DNA from: JBJHCA01 sp050485785
GTDB taxonomy: Bacteria; Bacteroidota; Bacteroidia; Chitinophagales; Saprospiraceae
Assembly: GCA_050485785.1 (NCBI GenBank)
Contig: JBJHCA010000049.1
Location: forward strand, 1-24,829
Length of the DNA stretch: 24,829 bases
Reading direction: 5' to 3'
This document shows, one piece after another, positions 23,612 through 24,829 of this stretch; the stretch's first letter is position 1; the number at the start of each line of letters is the position of its first letter. Under the pieces are notes generated by a model that was given only the letters and a program-made list of their open reading frames with translations, was not told where the DNA came from and searched no databases. The position numbers and the translations under genes were made by a program.

Positions 23612-24469
23612 TCAACGGCCTGTGAGCAGCAGTACCAGAAACCGGACTCCAAGCCCAATGAGAGCGCCATACAAAAGAAATCCCTGCAAAGACCTTCCCG
23701 GTTTGCCATTGGTTGCTACAAAACTGTCGAGTACTTCAATATTGACATTAAACCGGATCGATCCTTTGGTTTCAGCCAGCAACTTTTGTAATTCCAGGTT
23801 TTCGCGCTGAAGTTCTACCAAAGCAGAAGCTGAAGCTTCATGGCCTGAAAGCTGAATTCCGGATAGAATAAAGCGGCTGACGGAGTCATTCATTTGAATC
23901 CGCTCAGAAAGGAACCGGTAGCGTTCTTCGTGCTGCTTTTCCATAAATGACAGGCGCTCCGTGATATAAGGTGTACCGTTGAGGTAGTTGACCAGGGCAG
24001 ATTGCAGGGGCTCAAAAACTGCAGGATCGCTGACTCCTGCCGAAATATAAAAGGGGATCCGTTCGGTGCTGAGGTCGTGCTGTAAAGGCTCTCGTTTAAT
24101 GTTGTATGTTTTGAGGTGTATAACTTTTTGTGCGGAGGAAAGATCCCAATTGAGTAATTCTGCCAGTGAAACATGGTTGTTTTGCTTGATCAGCTCATTG
24201 AGTTTGGCTATCATGTCGGCATAGATCTTCTTTTCATACAACTGATATGAGACGGTCATGTCGGCTTCGTAAACAGGAGGTTTAAGTTTCCATATACCCA
24301 ACGCTATCAGAGCTCCCAGTAATGCAAACACACTCAGCGATAACCAACGTGAACCGATCAGTCTGCCGGCTGAAGACAGTGCAGCCCGGATAAAACCCCG
24401 CAGCTCAGCTACCTGATTGCTGACTTCCTCCCAAACTTTTCGGCCTCTTAACTGCGGTTCTTCGTTCAT
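23612..24469 (-). CDS. Wzz-like chain-length-determinant domain protein
   Basis: A 285-residue protein with a cytoplasmic N-terminus, a membrane helix (about 42-60) followed by the KPPVYEADMTV segment, a long helical periplasmic region with coiled-coil-like stretches (about 170-235), and a second helix (about 262-282) preceded by NGKPGRSLQG. This is the polysaccharide co-polymerase (Wzz) topology. No tyrosine-kinase domain is attached and the periplasmic part is short. In this family such proteins set O-antigen or exopolysaccharide length. It is divergent from a flippase-like gene, which supports a surface-polysaccharide role. Confidence 0.75.
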   Translation of the reverse strand: MNEEPQLRGRKVWEEVSNQVAELRGFIRAALSSAGRLIGSRWLSLSVFALLGALIALGIWKLKPPVYEADMTVSYQLYEKKIYADMIAKLNELIKQNNHVSLAELLNWDLSSAQKVIHLKTYNIKREPLQHDLSTERIPFYISAGVSDPAVFEPLQSALVNYLNGTPYITERLSFMEKQHEERYRFLSERIQMNDSVSRFILSGIQLSGHEASASALVELQRENLELQKLLAETKGSIRFNVNIEVLDSFVATNGKPGRSLQGFLLYGALIGLGVRFLVLLLTGR

Positions 24470-24540
24470 AAATCAGTAAGGGTTTATTCAATGTACATAC
24501 CAAAATGGATATGTAATGGATTAACCATGGCATAGTTGGT

Positions 24541-24548
24541 TAGCTTTG
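24541..24548 (+). promoter_or_regulatory. Candidate -7 element TAGCTTTG just before the flippase ATG
   Basis: Exact TAnnTTTG match ending 4 bases before the ATG at 24553. If used, transcription would begin at or very near the start codon. No clear -33 TTG is seen at the usual distance. Confidence 0.4.
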
Positions 24549-24552
24549 CAGC

Positions 24553-24829
24553 ATGATAACCCGGTCGGCAAATGTAAAAAATTCCATCTGGAACACAGCC
24601 AACATTCTGCTGTACCCTATCGCCTTTCTTGCAGCCACGCCTTTTTTCCTGAATCAGATGGGTGCTTCAGTTTTTGGCGTGTGGATGCTGGTCAATGCCT
24701 ATGTATACATCGCGTTCAACGTGTTGGGATTTGGGCTGCCCAATTCCGTCACCGTCCATGTGGCTGAAAGCCAGGGGCAACAGAATCGCGCCCGGCTTTA
24801 CGGATATATCAATGCCGGCGGGGCTGTAC
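24553..24829 (+). CDS. Polysaccharide flippase-like membrane protein (MOP superfamily), N-terminal part
   Basis: Partial gene: 92 complete codons from the ATG at 24553 to the right edge, translated by hand. The N-terminus reads MITRSANVKNSIWNTANILL, followed by hydrophobic segments around 16-32, 40-61 and 84 onward, and LGFGLPNSVTVHVAESQGQ between the second and third. An early NxIW-N, a first helix, GVWMLVNA and GLPNSVTVHVAE are typical of Wzx/MOP-type lipid-linked oligosaccharide flippases. With the divergent Wzz-like gene it suggests the start of a capsule or exopolysaccharide locus extending to the right. Confidence 0.7.
   Translation, partial: MITRSANVKNSIWNTANILLYPIAFLAATPFFLNQMGASVFGVWMLVNAYVYIAFNVLGFGLPNSVTVHVAESQGQQNRARLYGYINAGGAV

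Noticed and set aside
1..24829. CRISPR array, tRNA, rRNA, transposase or phage genes
   Set aside because: I looked for regular repeats, cloverleaf-like stretches and transposase or integrase motifs and found none.

Overview
This window looks like a chromosomal segment from a member of the Bacteroidota. The evidence is a Bacteroidota-type dcw (division and cell wall) cluster without murF, an FtsZ ending in the FLHxxVD-type tail, a MraY with a long extra loop, a PASTA-bearing transpeptidase, TAnnTTTG promoter elements in front of several genes, and GlxA/PhnB/DUF-type accessory genes common in that phylum. I cannot place it to genus. MurE carries the DNPR signature, so the peptidoglycan should be of the meso-diaminopimelate type.

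Layout. (1) Positions 1-560, minus strand: the first 186 codons of a formylglycine-type sulfatase running off the left edge. (2) 595-15980, minus strand: one compact transcription unit read right to left as mraZ-rsmH-ftsL-ftsI-murE-mraY-murD-ftsW-murG-murC-ftsQ-ftsA-ftsZ. Most junctions overlap by 4 bases or are separated by fewer than 20. It ends at a strong hairpin-plus-T10 terminator. In front of mraZ lie three GTGGG-like boxes in 10-base phase, the expected MraZ operator, next to a TACTTTTG promoter element. Together these genes make UDP-MurNAc-pentapeptide (murE, murD, murC), lipid I and II (mraY, murG), septal peptidoglycan (ftsW, ftsI) and the divisome scaffold (ftsL, ftsQ, ftsA, ftsZ).

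(3) 15981-16734: a 754-base gap with the mraZ control region, a GC-rich inverted repeat of unknown function and a promoter element for the next gene. (4) 16735-21639, plus strand: a run of small accessory genes. They are a GyrI-like ligand-binding protein, four VOC/PhnB-type genes (five VOC domains, one gene broken by an in-frame TGA), a 75-residue ferredoxin-fold-like protein, two DUF1801 proteins, a helix-hairpin-helix (RNA polymerase alpha-CTD-like) protein and a DUF2200 protein. (5) 21757-22737, minus strand: a GlxA-type AraC regulator. (6) 23084-23611, plus: a two-helix membrane protein of unknown function. (7) 23612-24469, minus: a short Wzz-like chain-length-determinant protein. (8) 24553 to the right edge, plus: the start of a flippase-like membrane protein, probably the edge of a surface-polysaccharide locus.

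The most notable observations are the MraZ operator, the single-base nonsense codon at a conserved Trp in the tandem VOC gene, the VOC-rich accessory cluster itself, and the terminator/promoter overlap between ftsZ and the sulfatase. I found no CRISPR array, rRNA, tRNA or intact insertion sequence, and no convincing case for a wholly new system.
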